Source: Lindgomyces ingoldianus (Eukaryota; Ascomycota; Dothideomycetes; Pleosporales; Lindgomycetaceae). Taken from it: DNA of 64,000 nt. Below the pieces are notes generated by a model. It was not told the DNA's origin. It saw only the letters and a list, made by a program, of their open reading frames with translations, and searched no databases. The stretch covers positions 3,432,350-3,496,349 of the forward strand of contig NW_022985162.1 of NCBI RefSeq assembly GCF_010093535.1. The letters are read 5' to 3'. A program made the translations under genes and the position numbers. Positions 34,660 through 47,228 of this stretch are shown here, one piece after another (within the stretch, counting starts at the first letter, position 1; each line of letters opens with the position of its first letter).

Positions 34660-37600
34660 AAGTTCCTACCTAAAGTAAAGCTGTTCTAGCAGAACAGATT
34701 AACTCTATCTAGGATAATATTAAGAAACTCTAGCAGATTAGTAATAAAGTTAGTAAATTATTAAAACTTAAGTAAAAAATAGCTAACTTTTATAAAGAAA
34801 AAACTATAAATTTATAGAACTCTTTACTTTTTATTAACCTCTATAAAGCTACTACCTAAGCCTACTAGATATATAAATTATAAGTAGAACTAGTAAAAGT
34901 TTAAAACATTTTAATAAATAAAGTAAGTGTTATAGCTAAAAAGGCCTTAAAACTAGCCCTTTTAAAGCTTTTTAAAGAATTATTAAAAGACCTTTAACTA
35001 TTCTTTACTTAATGCTACTTTTATATGTAGTATAATAAGAGAGCATTTTAGACTAACACAAAAATAATCTTTTAAATAGAACTACACTTAAAAGGCCCCC
35101 CTATAATCTAGTTCTAACTCTATGCTAACAACTAAATAGACTTTAGAGCTAACAGCGCCCTACTTAATCTTAAAATAAAAAAAGTATTTAGTAGTGTTAA
35201 AAATTTTAAGGCAGCTTTATTAGCTATCTATAGGACTCTAGACAAAAAAAAAATTATAGCTAACTAACTAGACAATATAAGACAAGGCAGCAGACTAGTC
35301 TAGAACTACGTAGCGTGTTTTAGGGAGCAAATAGCTATCTGCAGATAGAATAACTAGAAAGCCCTATACTGCATGTTTTATAATAGACTAAATAAAAAAG
35401 TAAAAAATAAGTTTATATACATAAACTAACTAACTACTTTTAAAGACTATATTAAGAAAGCTATAACTTATAATAATTATTATAAAAAACATAAAAAAGA
35501 AAAGAAATTAAAGAGAACTTTTTAAAAACTAGAATTTGTTTTTAGGAAAAAAAAGCTTTTATAATATAATAAAAAACTAATAGACCTTAGTTATGCAAAG
35601 CATATATAAAGCCCCCTCTCTAAAAAGAGCTAAGTTCTAGGACGTAATAGGCCGCCTTTAATAAAAAAATAATAAAAGTAGCTAGAGAACAAGGCCTGCC
35701 TAAACTATAAAAAAGTAAGACATTTCTACTAAAATTACCTAAACTTCTAGAAAGAGAAGAATAAAAATACTACTATAATAATAAAAGCTATTACTGCTAA
35801 ATATAGCCTTATAGATAAGAAAATATAAGAAAAACTAAATAATAAACTTTACTAGTAATGTAAAGAAAACTACTCTTTAAACAACTGCCCTAAAGTGTAT
35901 TAGAAGGTAGTTATTTAAAATTTTAATAGCTTTAATATAGTGTTGTAGGACCTTATAATTCTTAAAAAATATAAAGAAAAGACTTAGATCTAGAGATATA
36001 TTATAAATATTTAAAAAAAAGAAAAATAGTTCCCTCTTTAAAACTAGACCCTTAGTACTTTAGCAAGAGAGCTTTCCTAACAGTTTTAAGAATGCAGGTG
36101 CTAGAAGTGTAAGTTACTACATAACTACCTAAGTAACTGCATAGTCTTGCTTTACTAAATAAACATTAGCAACAACTACTTAATATTTAACATTATATAA
36201 AGGATAGCTAAAGTTAAATATAATATTATAAATAAAAAAAAGTAATAGTAATTTTTTACTAAGATTAGAGATTAAAAGCTAGAATAGTTAGGTAAACCTA
36301 CTAGGTTTAAAGTACTATAACTAGCGCCTAAGAAACCTAAGACACTACTTCTAAGCCTAGCAATCTCTAAAAAAGCTCTTGCAGTATAACAAAATTATAG
36401 ATAATGTGTCCTCTGCAAAAGCAGCACCTATAGCACAAGCAAGTGCTAATAGAAAGAGCACCCTATACAGCTAGTACAAACAAAAAAATATCTTTAGTAG
36501 ACTTAAAAAAGTCCCCTTAACACATTACATAAACCTAATAATTGTCTATACCCCTAGTACTAGTGTACACAATAATACTGCGTTAAACACTAAGACAACA
36601 AACATTAAGCAGAATAGTAGCCTACATAGAAAAAGAACTACAACAGTTGCCTATAGCAAGGAACAGCTTTAGCCTGTAAAACTATAAATTATTACACTTA
36701 TTAGACAGCTCCCCCTTATAAGCAAAAACTATAGATAAAGTGTAATAAATAAAAAAACTATAAGTTCTACTACTTCTAGTAAAAGGCAGTAAAAAAAGAA
36801 GACTACCTAATGTTACATTATTTAGTTAAAGATTATAAATGTAAAGTAGCTAACTGCTATAATTAAGAACATTAAATCTATAAAAAAAAAAAAAATAAAT
36901 TTAATAATAATTTATAAAACATTAATCTCTATCCCTTTCTTAATAAAGAAGTTAAATATAACATATCTATAGTAATTGCAGTAGGATAAGGGGCAGGACA
37001 CAGCCTAACAACTACCTTTACGTATAAAAGATAGCCTAGACTAGCCCTTATAGATAGCAGATGCACCTTTACTGCTATAGACAAGAATTAGGTAGATAAG
37101 TAAAGCATACTATTTTACATAAAAAAAAACCTGTTTAAGGTAACCCTTACTAATGCATTATTAATTAAGTATAGTAGAGGATAGATTAACCTAAAAACTT
37201 ATAAGAAAAACTTTAAAACTTTTAACATAAAAAATTAGAGATCTATAAACATACTTAAACTAAAAAGTAAATATAATGTAATCTTAGGCTATAACTAGCT
37301 TAGAACTTATAATTTTGTAATTAATTAAAAAACTATAACTATAGAAACCTCTAACAACTATGCACACATAACCTAGTTAGCATGCTACAACAACAGATGC
37401 CTAGTCTACAAATAAGCTAAGCAGGGTAGTAGTTACTACTCTAAGAAAAGGAAGCTTTAAAAATTCCTTTACTAAAAGCTAAAAGCTTAAGTAATAAAAA
37501 TAATAAAAAAAAAACTTAAAAAAGTCTCTTATAAAAAAATTAAAGCAGATAAAGATGTAAAATAGATTAGTGTTATATAAGTCTAAAAAAAAGGTTAAAT

Positions 37601-40380
37601 TCTGCCTAAATATAAAGACTATAAGGACATGTTTAAAACACTAGAAGACCCTAAAGAACTACTACTGCACTAGCCTTAGGACTACACTATTAACCTAATA
37701 AAAGATTACAACCTAAAAACGCATAGGCTCTGCCCTCTAACTAGGGCACAGAAGAAGGCTTTACAGGAGTATGTTAATAGAATGTTAGTATAAGGCTATA
37801 TCTAAGAAAGTTACAGTCCTATAGCCTTAGTAGTAGTCTTTGCAAAAAAGAAAGGAGGGAAAATATAAGTCTATTAAGACTATAAAACTCTAAATAACAA
37901 CATAATCTAAGATTAGTTTCCTTTACTAATTATATAAGATATTATAAACTAACTAAAAGGAACCTAGTACTTTATAAAGTTTAATGTACAAGACAGATTT
38001 AATAAAATAAGGATAAAAAAAAAATAAGTAGCTTATAGTATTTAGAACTTTATAAAGGCTCTATAAATTATTAGTAATGCTATTTAGCTTAACAAACGCC
38101 CTAGTAATGTTCTAGCAAATTATTAATACAGCTCTTAACTTTTATTTAGATGTCTTTACTCTAGTATACTTAAATAACATCCTTATCTATTTAAGAGATA
38201 CCCTAGAAGACTATGTATAGAAGGTATAAAAAGTTTTAGAATAGCTTAGGAAGTATAGACTTTACCTACAGCTTTCTAAATACAAGTTTTATGTTACTAA
38301 AACAGAATACTTAGAATTTATAATTAATAAAGAAGAAATAAAGATTAACTTAGCTAAAGTATAAAAGGTACTAGAATAGCTAGAACTTATAATAGTTAAG
38401 GAAGTAAAAAAATTCCTAGGACTATTAAGCTATATTAGATAAATAATTAAGAACTATTTAAAAATTACTATACTATTAATAAACACTATAACTAAAAAAT
38501 AGGTAATAGCAAAGTTTGTCTAGACCCCTAAAATAAATAAAGCATTTATAACACTAAAATAAGCTATAATAGACAAACTAGTATTAAGAATGTATAACTT
38601 ATAATTAGAAACAAAGATCTACATAGACGCATCTCTTAGAGCTAGCAGAGCTGCGTTATACTAAAAGCAGGAAGACAGAAAATAGCACCTAGTTGTGTAC
38701 TACTCTGCTAAGTTCTTAGGTTCTAAAGCAGGCTACAGCATACCTAACAAAGAGCTAAAAGCAATATTAAATGCTATAAGAGTATAGGCTATAGAGCTAC
38801 ATAAGATAGTAAAGCTATTTAATATTATAACTAACTATGTAAACTTAGTTATGTTCTTATTAGTAAAGAAACTATTACTAATGCATATAAAATAGGCAAT
38901 AAAACTTACATAGTTTAACTATATTATTAAGCACGTGCCTAGAGTATAAAATTAACAGGCTAACACTCTTAGCTAAAGACTAGACTACTTTAATAAAAAA
39001 AAAAAAAGAACTAAAAAGTTTACACTCTTTAAAAAAACTAATAAAAAATAAGTTTATAACAGACTCTAACTTATAAAAGAATTTTACATGCTTATAGCTA
39101 GTAAGTAAGGATAAAAGAACTTAATCTAAGAATATTATAAATCTCTAATGTTTAAATATCTAGAAATAGGCACCCTTTAGAAAAAGCTAAAGACTGCTAT
39201 ACTATAATAAATACTAAAGGTAAAGCAACTATGCATAGAGGTGCTTAGAGAATGTAATACCTATAATAGAAACAACTTAAGAAGGTATAAGGCCTATAGA
39301 TATCTTTAACTAATTAAAGCACTAAAGCTACTATAAATAATAATTATAATAGACTTTATTACAGGATTACCCCTGTCTAAAGAACTAGGAACAGACAAGA
39401 TGTGTAACATAATTACAGTAGCTCTAGACAAAACTACTAAGTATCTACACACTTAGCCCTTAAAAAAAATAATAATAGCTAAGAAATTTATTTATAAATT
39501 AAAGTAAAATATAATATTAGTATATAAATGCTCTAAGATTATTATCTCTAACTAAAATAAGCTATTTACTAGCAGTTTCTAGAAAGCAGTAATGCAGCAC
39601 CTTAGCATAACACACAAGCTATTAATAGCCTACCACCTACAGATAGACAGACAGACTAAAAAGGCAAATGCAAAAATAGAAAAATATTTAAGAAAGTACA
39701 TTTTCTATACTTAGAATAACTAGCTAGAATAGCTTCTAATAGCATAATTAGTAATTAATAATATAGAATTAGCTATAATAAAAGAAACACTATACAAAGC
39801 TAATTTTAGATATAACTTATACTTTGCGCTGCACAGAAGTTAACTTACAAATTTATAAAAGTTAATAGATTAGCTAACAGACCTATGTTAGATACATAAA
39901 AAGTTAGCTGTAGAAGTAAGGTCTAGTAAAGCAATAATAGAAAGATATGCAAATAAATTATAATAACTAAAACTAGAAATTTACTTAGAAGACTATATGT
40001 ATCTTAACACTAAGAACCTTAAGATACCTAGACCTTCTAAGAAGCTAGTAGAAAAAAAGATAAAACTATATAAAGTTCTTTAGACCTAACAAGACAACTG
40101 CAAGCTTAAGCTTCCCCTATATATAAAGATACACCTATAGTTCTATGTCTTTAGATTAGAAAAAGCACTTAAAGAGATTCCTCTATCTACTTAAAAATAA
40201 GAAGATGTAGAAGTAGAGTATAAAGTTAAGCGCATTATTAGTAACTAAAAAAATTAAAAAGAATTTCTAGTAAAATAAAAAAAGTAGCTTACTAGTAAAA
40301 ATATGTAAAAACTAGCTAAAAATTTAAAGAACGCGCAGCTATTAGTATAAAGGTACTTTTAAGCTTGTCTAAGAGAAACT
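34660..40380 (+). pseudogene. Gypsy gag-pol remnant
   Basis: No frame longer than about 60 codons, but the motif order protease, reverse transcriptase, integrase, chromodomain is recoverable if TAG/TAA is read as Gln. Chromodomains target insertion to heterochromatin in known chromoviruses. Limits approximate. Confidence 0.7.
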
Positions 40381-41060
40381 AGCTAGGCAATAAAGCACCT
40401 ATATTAAAAGGAACAGCTATGTTATTACTAGATAGCAGCAGCCTTTAGAGATAAGTCTTAGCTAATAATAGTTAAGAAAAAGAATAACTCTTTACTTTAG
40501 CCTTAAAAGCTTTTATTTTATTTAAGAAAGATAAGTTTTTTTTTAGGTACTTTACATAACAAGCTTCTAACAAATCTAATAATTTTTAGATATAATTCTG
40601 CTTAAAACACTTTCTAGCTTTTACCTCTAAAGTTTTCTAAACTTAACATAACATTTTATTATTAAGGTCTTACTCTTAAGCCCTTATAGTAACTACTTTC
40701 TAAAAAAGTGTTTCCCTCTCTTTCTCTAAATAATCTTATATAACATTAGAAATAAAGGTGTTATATTTACTGTTTTTTTTTACACACTTAACGCACTTAT
40801 CTAAGGATAAAGTTAACACATAAAATAACTCTAAAAATTAGTAAGTGCTATAGGGCCTTATTTTTATCTAGTAAAAAAGATTAAAACAATAAGTAATATA
40901 AAGACAGTAGAACAAACAGGACTAACAAGCTATTTAGTATAAGATAAATAAATGTTAAGAATGCCTTTTAGTAGGCAGGTGCCTACTTTATAAATAAACC
41001 TCTACTAACACAGTTGTGTAAGCAGAGCAGTGAGGACGCTGCTAGGGAGAGGGGGCAGCG

Positions 41061-41652
41061 TGTTACAGTCTACAGTTGGACTAGTGTAACTCCACCCAGG
41101 ATGCTCTACAATATAGTACAGTTGGAGCAGGACTCGCTTACAGACCAAGCAGAGGACGCGGAGGTAGCACAGCTACCTAAGATTATAAAAGAATGCGTTG
41201 TCTAATAGGAGGATAGGACGCAAATCCTATAAGTCTAGAAGAGCTTAGCAAGCCCTGCTTAGCAGACTTATGTGGGCTTGTCTAGCTTGCCTTAGCGTCC
41301 CCTACACATGTATATAGTTCCTACATTAAACAACCTTTAGAAGGTGTGTTTAACATTTAGTTTATTTTTTATATAGACTAAGTAGCATTTAGCTTTTTAA
41401 AAAGCTGTAATACTATTTATATATCTTGCACTATATATACCTCTAACCCTGTCTAATAGGACTGTTTAACCCTAGCCTCCCTACTGCTGCACATAGGGCA
41501 AACCACAATCTAGTCACTCTTCTTCCCTCCATTAGCCCAATAGCCTGTACGTAGGACTGTACACCCTACCGGATTGGCCCCTACTACCCGTCCTACTTCC
41601 CCCCTAGGAACATCATAAGACCCGAGTGCTTCCCGAAGCAAGGATTGTAACA
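41061..41652 (+). repeat. Gypsy 3' LTR
   Basis: 592 bp. The mutation pattern mirrors that of the 5' LTR: the inner start has CpA to TpA changes, while the outer ~250 bases are nearly unmutated and end GATTGTAACA. Confidence 0.9.
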
Positions 41653-41671
41653 ATAGTCTACTTTAATAAAA

Positions 41672-41833
41672 TGTCGCAACCGCTGATTAGAGAGCAATAA
41701 GAAGCAAGTCTATTAACTACAAGAGGCTTGTAGGGAGCCTGCCTATGTAGTAGGAGCTCAGGCGCCAAGTGTCTCAGGCTGGTTGTCCGAAACACAGGCG
41801 CGACACCAGGACCATGTGCTCTCTTACGCGACA
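41672..41833. repeat. Solo LTR or MITE with short inverted ends
   Basis: 162 bp, TGTCGC to GCGACA, with a second inverted pair AGAGAGC/GCTCTCT inside and TSD TAAAA (41667-41671 and 41834-41838). The 5-bp TSD and TG...CA ends fit an LTR; the inverted termini would also fit a small DNA element. Confidence 0.75.
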
Positions 41834-42844
41834 TAAAATGTTAGTACTTTAATTATGTTTTACTTTATAACACTTATATTAGCTAAATAAATATTAAAAG
41901 AAATTTAATCTATAGTGTCTACTTTATAAATAGTATAAGTTTTACTATATAGTAGCTAATTCTATACTATTTTAGTCTATTTTTTAAATATTCAACTTTT
42001 TATTTAATAAGTAACGTACTTAAGAAGCAAGTTGCTTACACACCTAAGTTGCTTACTTTTGCTAAAACTACACTACAACACATTTTATTATAGTCTATAA
42101 CAACCTACTCTAGCACTATGTAGTATAGTATAGCTTAGAATATTTTTTAGAGACTACTTTTAGTTCTTGCTTACATATTTACATGTTATACCTAGTCTAA
42201 TTACACTATTTATAACTTAGAATAGCTTACCTACTTTAGCTTATACTTACTTCTTTGTTTTTTTTTATTACTAGACGCTTTAAACTTTTTAAAGTTATTA
42301 AGTGTTAGCTTTTTTAAACTATTAATGCTTTTTTTTTTACATAATTTATATAATATAGTAGCCTTATTAGCTACTTAAACCTTACAAATTTTCTATTATA
42401 CTAACACTAGCTTTTACAGAATTACTACTACTCTTTTTAAAATCTTCTTAAACGCGTTAACTATAAAAGTTAGTAAACTGTTTATATGCTTTTAAATTCT
42501 TCTTTTAATAAGTATTAATTATAACTTAAGTTTTAAAGTATTACTCAAAGTTAATAACTACTAGAGATTATTATTAATAAAAAATAGTAGTAAAAACGTC
42601 TATAGCTTTACATTAAAGCCTATTATAATTTATTATAAGTTAAAAAAAAACTAATCTAGCGCTTTAAACCTTTTTTTAAATATTACTAAAAGTAATTATA
42701 ATGTTATATGCTACTTTAAAGCATAGTAAAAACTGTATTTTTAGAATATAAGTAATTTAGTTGTGTATAAGGTTTTTAGCTTATTAATTATACACTTTTT
42801 TTTAAAAATGTAAAATAACCTACATTAAGTAGCTACAAAACGTG
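41834..42844. other. AT-rich degraded sequence with fold-back left end
   Basis: At 42012-42060 TAACGTACTTAAGAAGCAAG and the following ACACACCTAAGTTGCTTAC match the left end of the fold-back family. No readable frame follows; the remaining sequence is RIP-degraded. Confidence 0.45.
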
Positions 42845-43155
42845 TGTTGTATACAACTATCCGCCTATATATATTGTTTGCATTGATGACTCGGATGCAT
42901 CGTCAGCATGGTCACACGATAGTCGGATGTGTCGGATGTGTCGTCACACGATGGTCGGATGCATCGGCAGATGCATCAGCACCATAGTCTGTTGCCAAGA
43001 CCCACCCACTTATTTCGCATATATATAGACTCCCGCAAAGGACTCCTCGAGAAATACAATTCAATCCAGTTCCTCATGTCTCTGGTGCCTCACATAGCTT
43101 CACATATATTCTTCTACTATGCTAGCTAGAAGGTTGACCTTTTAGTAACGCAACA
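42845..43155 (+). repeat. Probable solo LTR, little mutated
   Basis: TGTTGTATAC to ACGCAACA with TATA box GCATATATATAGACTCCC, as in Copia-type LTRs. Flanks ACGTG and AAGTG match at four of five positions. The first third holds several imperfect GTCGGATGYRTCG units. Confidence 0.5.
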
Positions 43156-43179
43156 AAGTGTAATAAGTAAAAAAGTATA

Positions 43180-43203
43180 ACGTACTTCACAGGCAAGTTG
43201 CTT
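43180..43203 (+). repeat. Fold-back terminal fragment
   Basis: ACGTACTTCACAGGCAAGTT after TA, identical in type to the fold-back left end, then an abrupt switch to gene-like sequence. It lies only about 20 bases before the ankyrin gene's ATG. Confidence 0.6.
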
Positions 43204-43221
43204 AGGAATCCTTCAATTCAT

Positions 43222-45521
43222 ATGGTTGATTTTCGTCAGCTCTGGCAATACCAAATGACTTCGAAGGTGAGGATTAGTTAGAAACATCATGTGATATGTG
43301 CTAATTACTTTCCTGTTGTAGGGCGCAATCGAATCATTATGTCTAACCAGTCAGATGCCACAAAGTTTCCTTGCCTTCCTTGAAAAGCACTTGAGCACCG
43401 TGCAAGATAAAATAACAAGTCAGATGCAAACTGCGTTCTCCAAGATCATGATCCGTAAAGAGGAAGCAATGAAGCATAACACCTCGCCTGAAAGGGAAGA
43501 AAAAGGGTGCCACCTTGCTACAGAAGAAAAAGCGTCTCTTTTCTAAATACTTATACTTATCTGGACATATGTCTCTCCTTCGCGGATTGCTTGGATTCGT
43601 TCCACCAGATGCACCTAACAAAGTTAATGGCGCGCTTGTCTGGCTCGCGTCCGCGACGGCTCATGATATACCCGACAACCAGTTAATATACAAACGATGT
43701 GTTTCCGCCGCCGAAACGTACTATACTGTTAATAGCGCTTTAAGTAGAGATGTTAAACATTCTATTTTCTAGCAGGAAGATATAGATGAGCTGAATCGTG
43801 GCGTTCACTACGAGTTTAGCGCTAGCTCACCTGGCACGATCAATCCTGATCCTATCACTACCCAGGAAGCAGAAGCAAGTCTCGAGGAATGTGCTCAATT
43901 GGTAACTAAGGAGCAATCGAATTTGGGGGTGACACCACTACATTACACCTTCCGGCTCCACAATCTCACAAAAGCCCTAGAATATGTGGAATTCTGGGTC
44001 AACGCCGGCACAGAAGTAGATGCACAAGCCCTCTTTTGCAGCGATCACATCCCTCGACTTACGTCCTTTAATCACGCAGTGGGTCAGCCGGGGACAGCAT
44101 GTATATGGGCAGTCGCACAGAACAACCCTATCGCTGTGAAAGCACTCCTAGAGCACGGCGCCAACCCGTATTCGAAGAACATGCACCAATATTCTCCCTG
44201 GACCTTAGTAGTTAGGGCAAGACTTCTCTATATCCTCCGGATAATATATGAGGGCCCAAAATGTATCAATACCGCGGAGCCAAAAAAGGAAACGGCAGGC
44301 ATACTCACGCAAAACGCTTTTTGGACTGTGCTCTCTCATGGACGACATTTCGTTCGCAGATCTGTACATGTCCTTGAGTACCTTTTATCAACGGAGATCC
44401 TAAGCCTTAGACAAGTGCTGGAACCGTTGGTTACTTTGCAATCATCTTGCCCCCTGACACTGCAAAAGATGATCGCAAAACACCAAGCTGCCATTTTACA
44501 GGAAGATGGTCTGGTATATGATCTCCTACACACCGCTGTTCTCAACAGCGAACCACAATCGGTTCAGACGCTACTATCCATTACGCCGAGGTTCACGAAC
44601 ACGTCGGCGTGCTTGAAACTCCTCTCTGCGGCCCTGTCCCCAAGAGGCACAAAGCAAACAGCTACCGCCATGCTGAGCTTGTTGCTAGCCCACACTGACC
44701 CCGAGTTTGATATCAACATCCGGATTACGTGGAACCATCCTGGCAGTGAAGCGCAGCTAGTCGCAGGAAGTGACAGCGGCGCCACGTTTCTACACCAAGC
44801 CTTCCAACACGGTCGCATCGAGCTAGTCGACATTCTACTGTCGCGGGGCGCGGATCCTAAACTTACAAGCGTTGACCCAAGGAGCCCCTCAACTCCTGGT
44901 TCTACCCCCCTAGGGTTTCTGATTGCATCCGGAACGGACCATGCCGCAACAGCACTCTCCCAGCTGCTAACTGCCAGGCCAAGATTCGTGCTAGAGAACG
45001 CGCTCACCCCACCTGCCCAAAATATCAACCTCTTCTTCCAAATTGCAAGTGCATGGGAGGCTGGCAGGATCCATCAGGACTTGTCGAACAAGACTTTGCG
45101 CTTACTTTTGCATCACTTCGCACAGGACGATGCGTCCAACCTTAAGGAGCTTCTCAATGCCCCTACAGCCCCGTATGGCATCACCGCTCTCCAGATCGCA
45201 GCATCCACCGGGTTCCAAGAAGCGGTAGAGATGTTCTTGAAGTATGAAGCTAATCCATTCATTGGCAATCCAGAGAAGTCGGCGCTCAAATTTGTGCATC
45301 AAAGGGGATTGGACGAGTCGCCGGGGGGCTCTGGATTCCTTGCTGATTGGAGCCTCCAGGAGAGGTTGTTTAGAATGCGAGGCATGCCCTGGTTTTCAGT
45401 GAATAGTCCTGTGGCGTTGAAGTTAAAGCGGGATTATGATGAGAGGACTGCGAAGACAGTGCGAGTGTTGGAGGCCCATCCCGACTTCAGGAGACTCTAT
45501 CCTGGGACAGGCGAATTTTGA
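43222..45521 (+). CDS. Ankyrin-repeat protein (start region uncertain)
   Basis: The solid part is an open frame from 43773 to TGA 45519-45521, about 580 codons. Ankyrin-type repeats include GVTPLHYTFRLHNL, TACIWAVAQNNPIAVKALLE, FLHQAFQHGRIELVDILLSR and ITALQIAASTGFQEAVEMFL. These are protein-binding solenoids, common in fungal signalling and in NLR-like proteins. Upstream, ATG 43222 gives MVDFRQLWQYQMTSK, then a convincing 55-nt intron (43267-43321). Joining further needs an intron at 43400-43523 and one at 43728-43772, the latter removing an in-frame TAG at 43770. That model gives 691 aa. Otherwise the region holds a frameshift and a RIP-type stop, and the gene is broken or starts later (ATG 43569). 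No enzyme domain is seen. The partner is unknown. Confidence 0.6.
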
Positions 45522-45599
45522 CGTCGTTGTGTCTTTTTCAGTAGTGAACTTGATTCTTTAATGGGTTTGAGGGATTTTCTGCTTCTGTGTAGCGTTTCA

Positions 45600-46235
45600 T
45601 CCCTAGGCCTAATGATTTAAGCGGACTGCGCTAATACCTAACATTAACCGTGCCATCGACGTTGCTGACATGGCAGTCGATGCTACTCCTAAAGACCACC
45701 CTGATCGAGCTAACCGCTTGAGCAGCCTTGGGAGCTATCTCTGCATCCGATTTAAGCGGACTAGGTTAATAGACGACCTGGACCTATACCGGAGTGGTAG
45801 CCGGTGCTTCTCTTCAATGCCACTCTAATCGAGCCGGCCGCTTGAGGAACTTTGGAAGTCGTCTCGGCATGCAATTCAAATGGACTAGGTTGATTAACGT
45901 TCTCAGCCGTGCTGTTCACGTCGCCGGCACGGAAGTCGCTAATACTCCACGGGATCACTCTAATTGAGCTAGATACTTAAGAAACCTTAGATTACTGCAT
46001 AGCATACAACTTCAGTAGACTAGATCAATAGACGACCCTAACTATGCTATTCATGTCGCGGAAACGGCAGCGAGTGCTGTCTCTCACGGTCATCCTAATA
46101 AAATTAGCTACTTGAAGAATCTTAGAAGATCTCAGCAAGCGATTAGGCGGGCCGGGTTGATAGACAACCTTAACAGTATTGTTAACGCTGTTGACATGGC
46201 GGCTAATGCTACTTCTAAAGACCGCCTAGATTAAG
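45600..46235 (+). pseudogene. Degraded TPR-repeat gene, part 1
   Basis: Tandem units of about 135 bp (starts near 45616, 45751, 45875, 46011 and 46142) encode the fungal TPR type found in CHAT-domain and NACHT/NB-ARC-TPR proteins. The best unit includes INRAIDVADMAVDATPKDHP then DRANRLSSLGSYL. Later units have stops and indels. No N-terminal effector or NTPase domain is visible nearby. It follows the ankyrin gene by 100 bases in the same direction, so the two could be pieces of one STAND-type locus, but this is not shown. Confidence 0.7.
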
Positions 46236-46437
46236 TGTCGCACGTGTCTCACGCGATATCATACCCATGCACTGCACTATTCACTCATTAGGCATAGCTC
46301 CTCTCTCGTACAGTATATAGTCAGCCCAGAGCTCTATCGAGCTCCTTAGACCTTACAATACACTCATTCCACCTTGTTTGGATCTCGCTCCCTTGTCGAG
46401 TCGTTTGCCATATGTCCCCTCCTCAGCTCATGCAAGA
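46236..46437 (+). repeat. LTR-X, solo copy inside the TPR relic
   Basis: 202 bp, TGTCGCACGTG to CATGCAAGA, TSD TTAAG (46231-46235 and 46438-46442). It holds a TATATAGTCAGCCCAGAGCTC promoter-like block. This copy defines the family ends. Confidence 0.85.
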
Positions 46438-46442
46438 TTAAG

Positions 46443-46770
46443 TTGTGTAGGCAGGCTAGTTTGATAGACGATCTTAGCCGTGCTATTAACGCTGCTGAAA
46501 TGGCAGTTACTCATGCTCTGCTAGCTCGGCGTGCGATTTAAGCGGTCTAGGCTGGTACCCGACCTCAACTGTGCTGTATATGTCGCTAATATAGCAGTCT
46601 CAACTGCGGCCTAGGGAAGCCCCTATCAAGCTAGTTACCTAAATAACCTTGGGATCTCTCTTAGTTAGTATTTTAGGCGGATCACGTTGATAGAGGACAT
46701 CCATTGTGCTATTGATGTTGTAGACATAGTAATTAATGCTACTCCTTAAGACCATCTATAGTGCTTAATA
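46443..46770 (+). pseudogene. Degraded TPR-repeat gene, part 2
   Basis: Continuation of the TPR array beyond the LTR-X insertion, with about three further units (LIDDLSRAINAAEMA-like, then two more degenerate ones) and several stops. Confidence 0.65.
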
Positions 46771-46894
46771 GGACGTGGTACATTTCAATTCGCTTCTTTT
46801 ACACCCTAACGTATCACTTTGTAGTACTTTTATACCGCCTAGAGAAAAGAAGTAGTTATTACTTAGCATAAAAGTAGCTGTTAAATTTACTACT

Positions 46895-47072
46895 TGTCAC
46901 GGTTATGTTACAGCTATCCAACCCCTGAGTACCCTAAGGGCTTGGCACGGGGTATATAGGCTCCTCGGCGTCTGTACCTCTGCCTCCGACCCTAAGGTTT
47001 ACTCTCTCTCGTTACCCCCCTATCCTGCATTCCCTCTCTGTGACCTGTGTTTCCTGCTCGATACCTCTTACA
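46895..47072 (+). repeat. Solo LTR, LTR-178 family, copy 1
   Basis: TGTCACGGTTATG to CCTCTTACA, 178 bp, TSD CTACT on both sides. TATA-like GGTATATAGGCTCC. Little RIP. Confidence 0.9.
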
Positions 47073-47228
47073 CTACTATACTTTAAGTCTTTGCTAAAAG
47101 TTATAATATTATAGTTAGAGTATTGTTACAACAGTCTTGTTTAGCTAACAGGAACACTGCTAAGGCTGATACTACAGGAGAAGAACCAACTAACCTAGGT
47201 CGCATAACATAGTTAGATTAGGTGGTGT

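Larger units (their letters stand above)
33980..41652 (+). mobile_element. Full-length Ty3/Gypsy chromovirus-type LTR retrotransposon (RIP-degraded)
   Basis: Two 592-bp LTRs (33980-34571 and 41061-41652) with TSD ATAGT (33975-33979 and 41653-41657). Mutated domain traces in Gypsy order: Gag with a degenerate zinc knuckle (about 35850), protease (LIDSRCTFTAID, about 37045), reverse transcriptase (GYIQESYSPIALVVVFAKKK about 37795, later a YLNNILIY-like box), integrase (GLPLSKELGTDKM, about 39365), and a chromodomain-like tail (VEYKVKRIISNQ, about 40215). Purine tract GGGAGAGGGGGCAGCG precedes the 3' LTR. TAG for Gln is everywhere, so it cannot move by itself. Confidence 0.9.

Noticed and set aside
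41014..41205. 63-codon frame at the start of the Gypsy 3' LTR
   Set aside because: It spans the purine tract and LTR border and has no counterpart in the 5' LTR.
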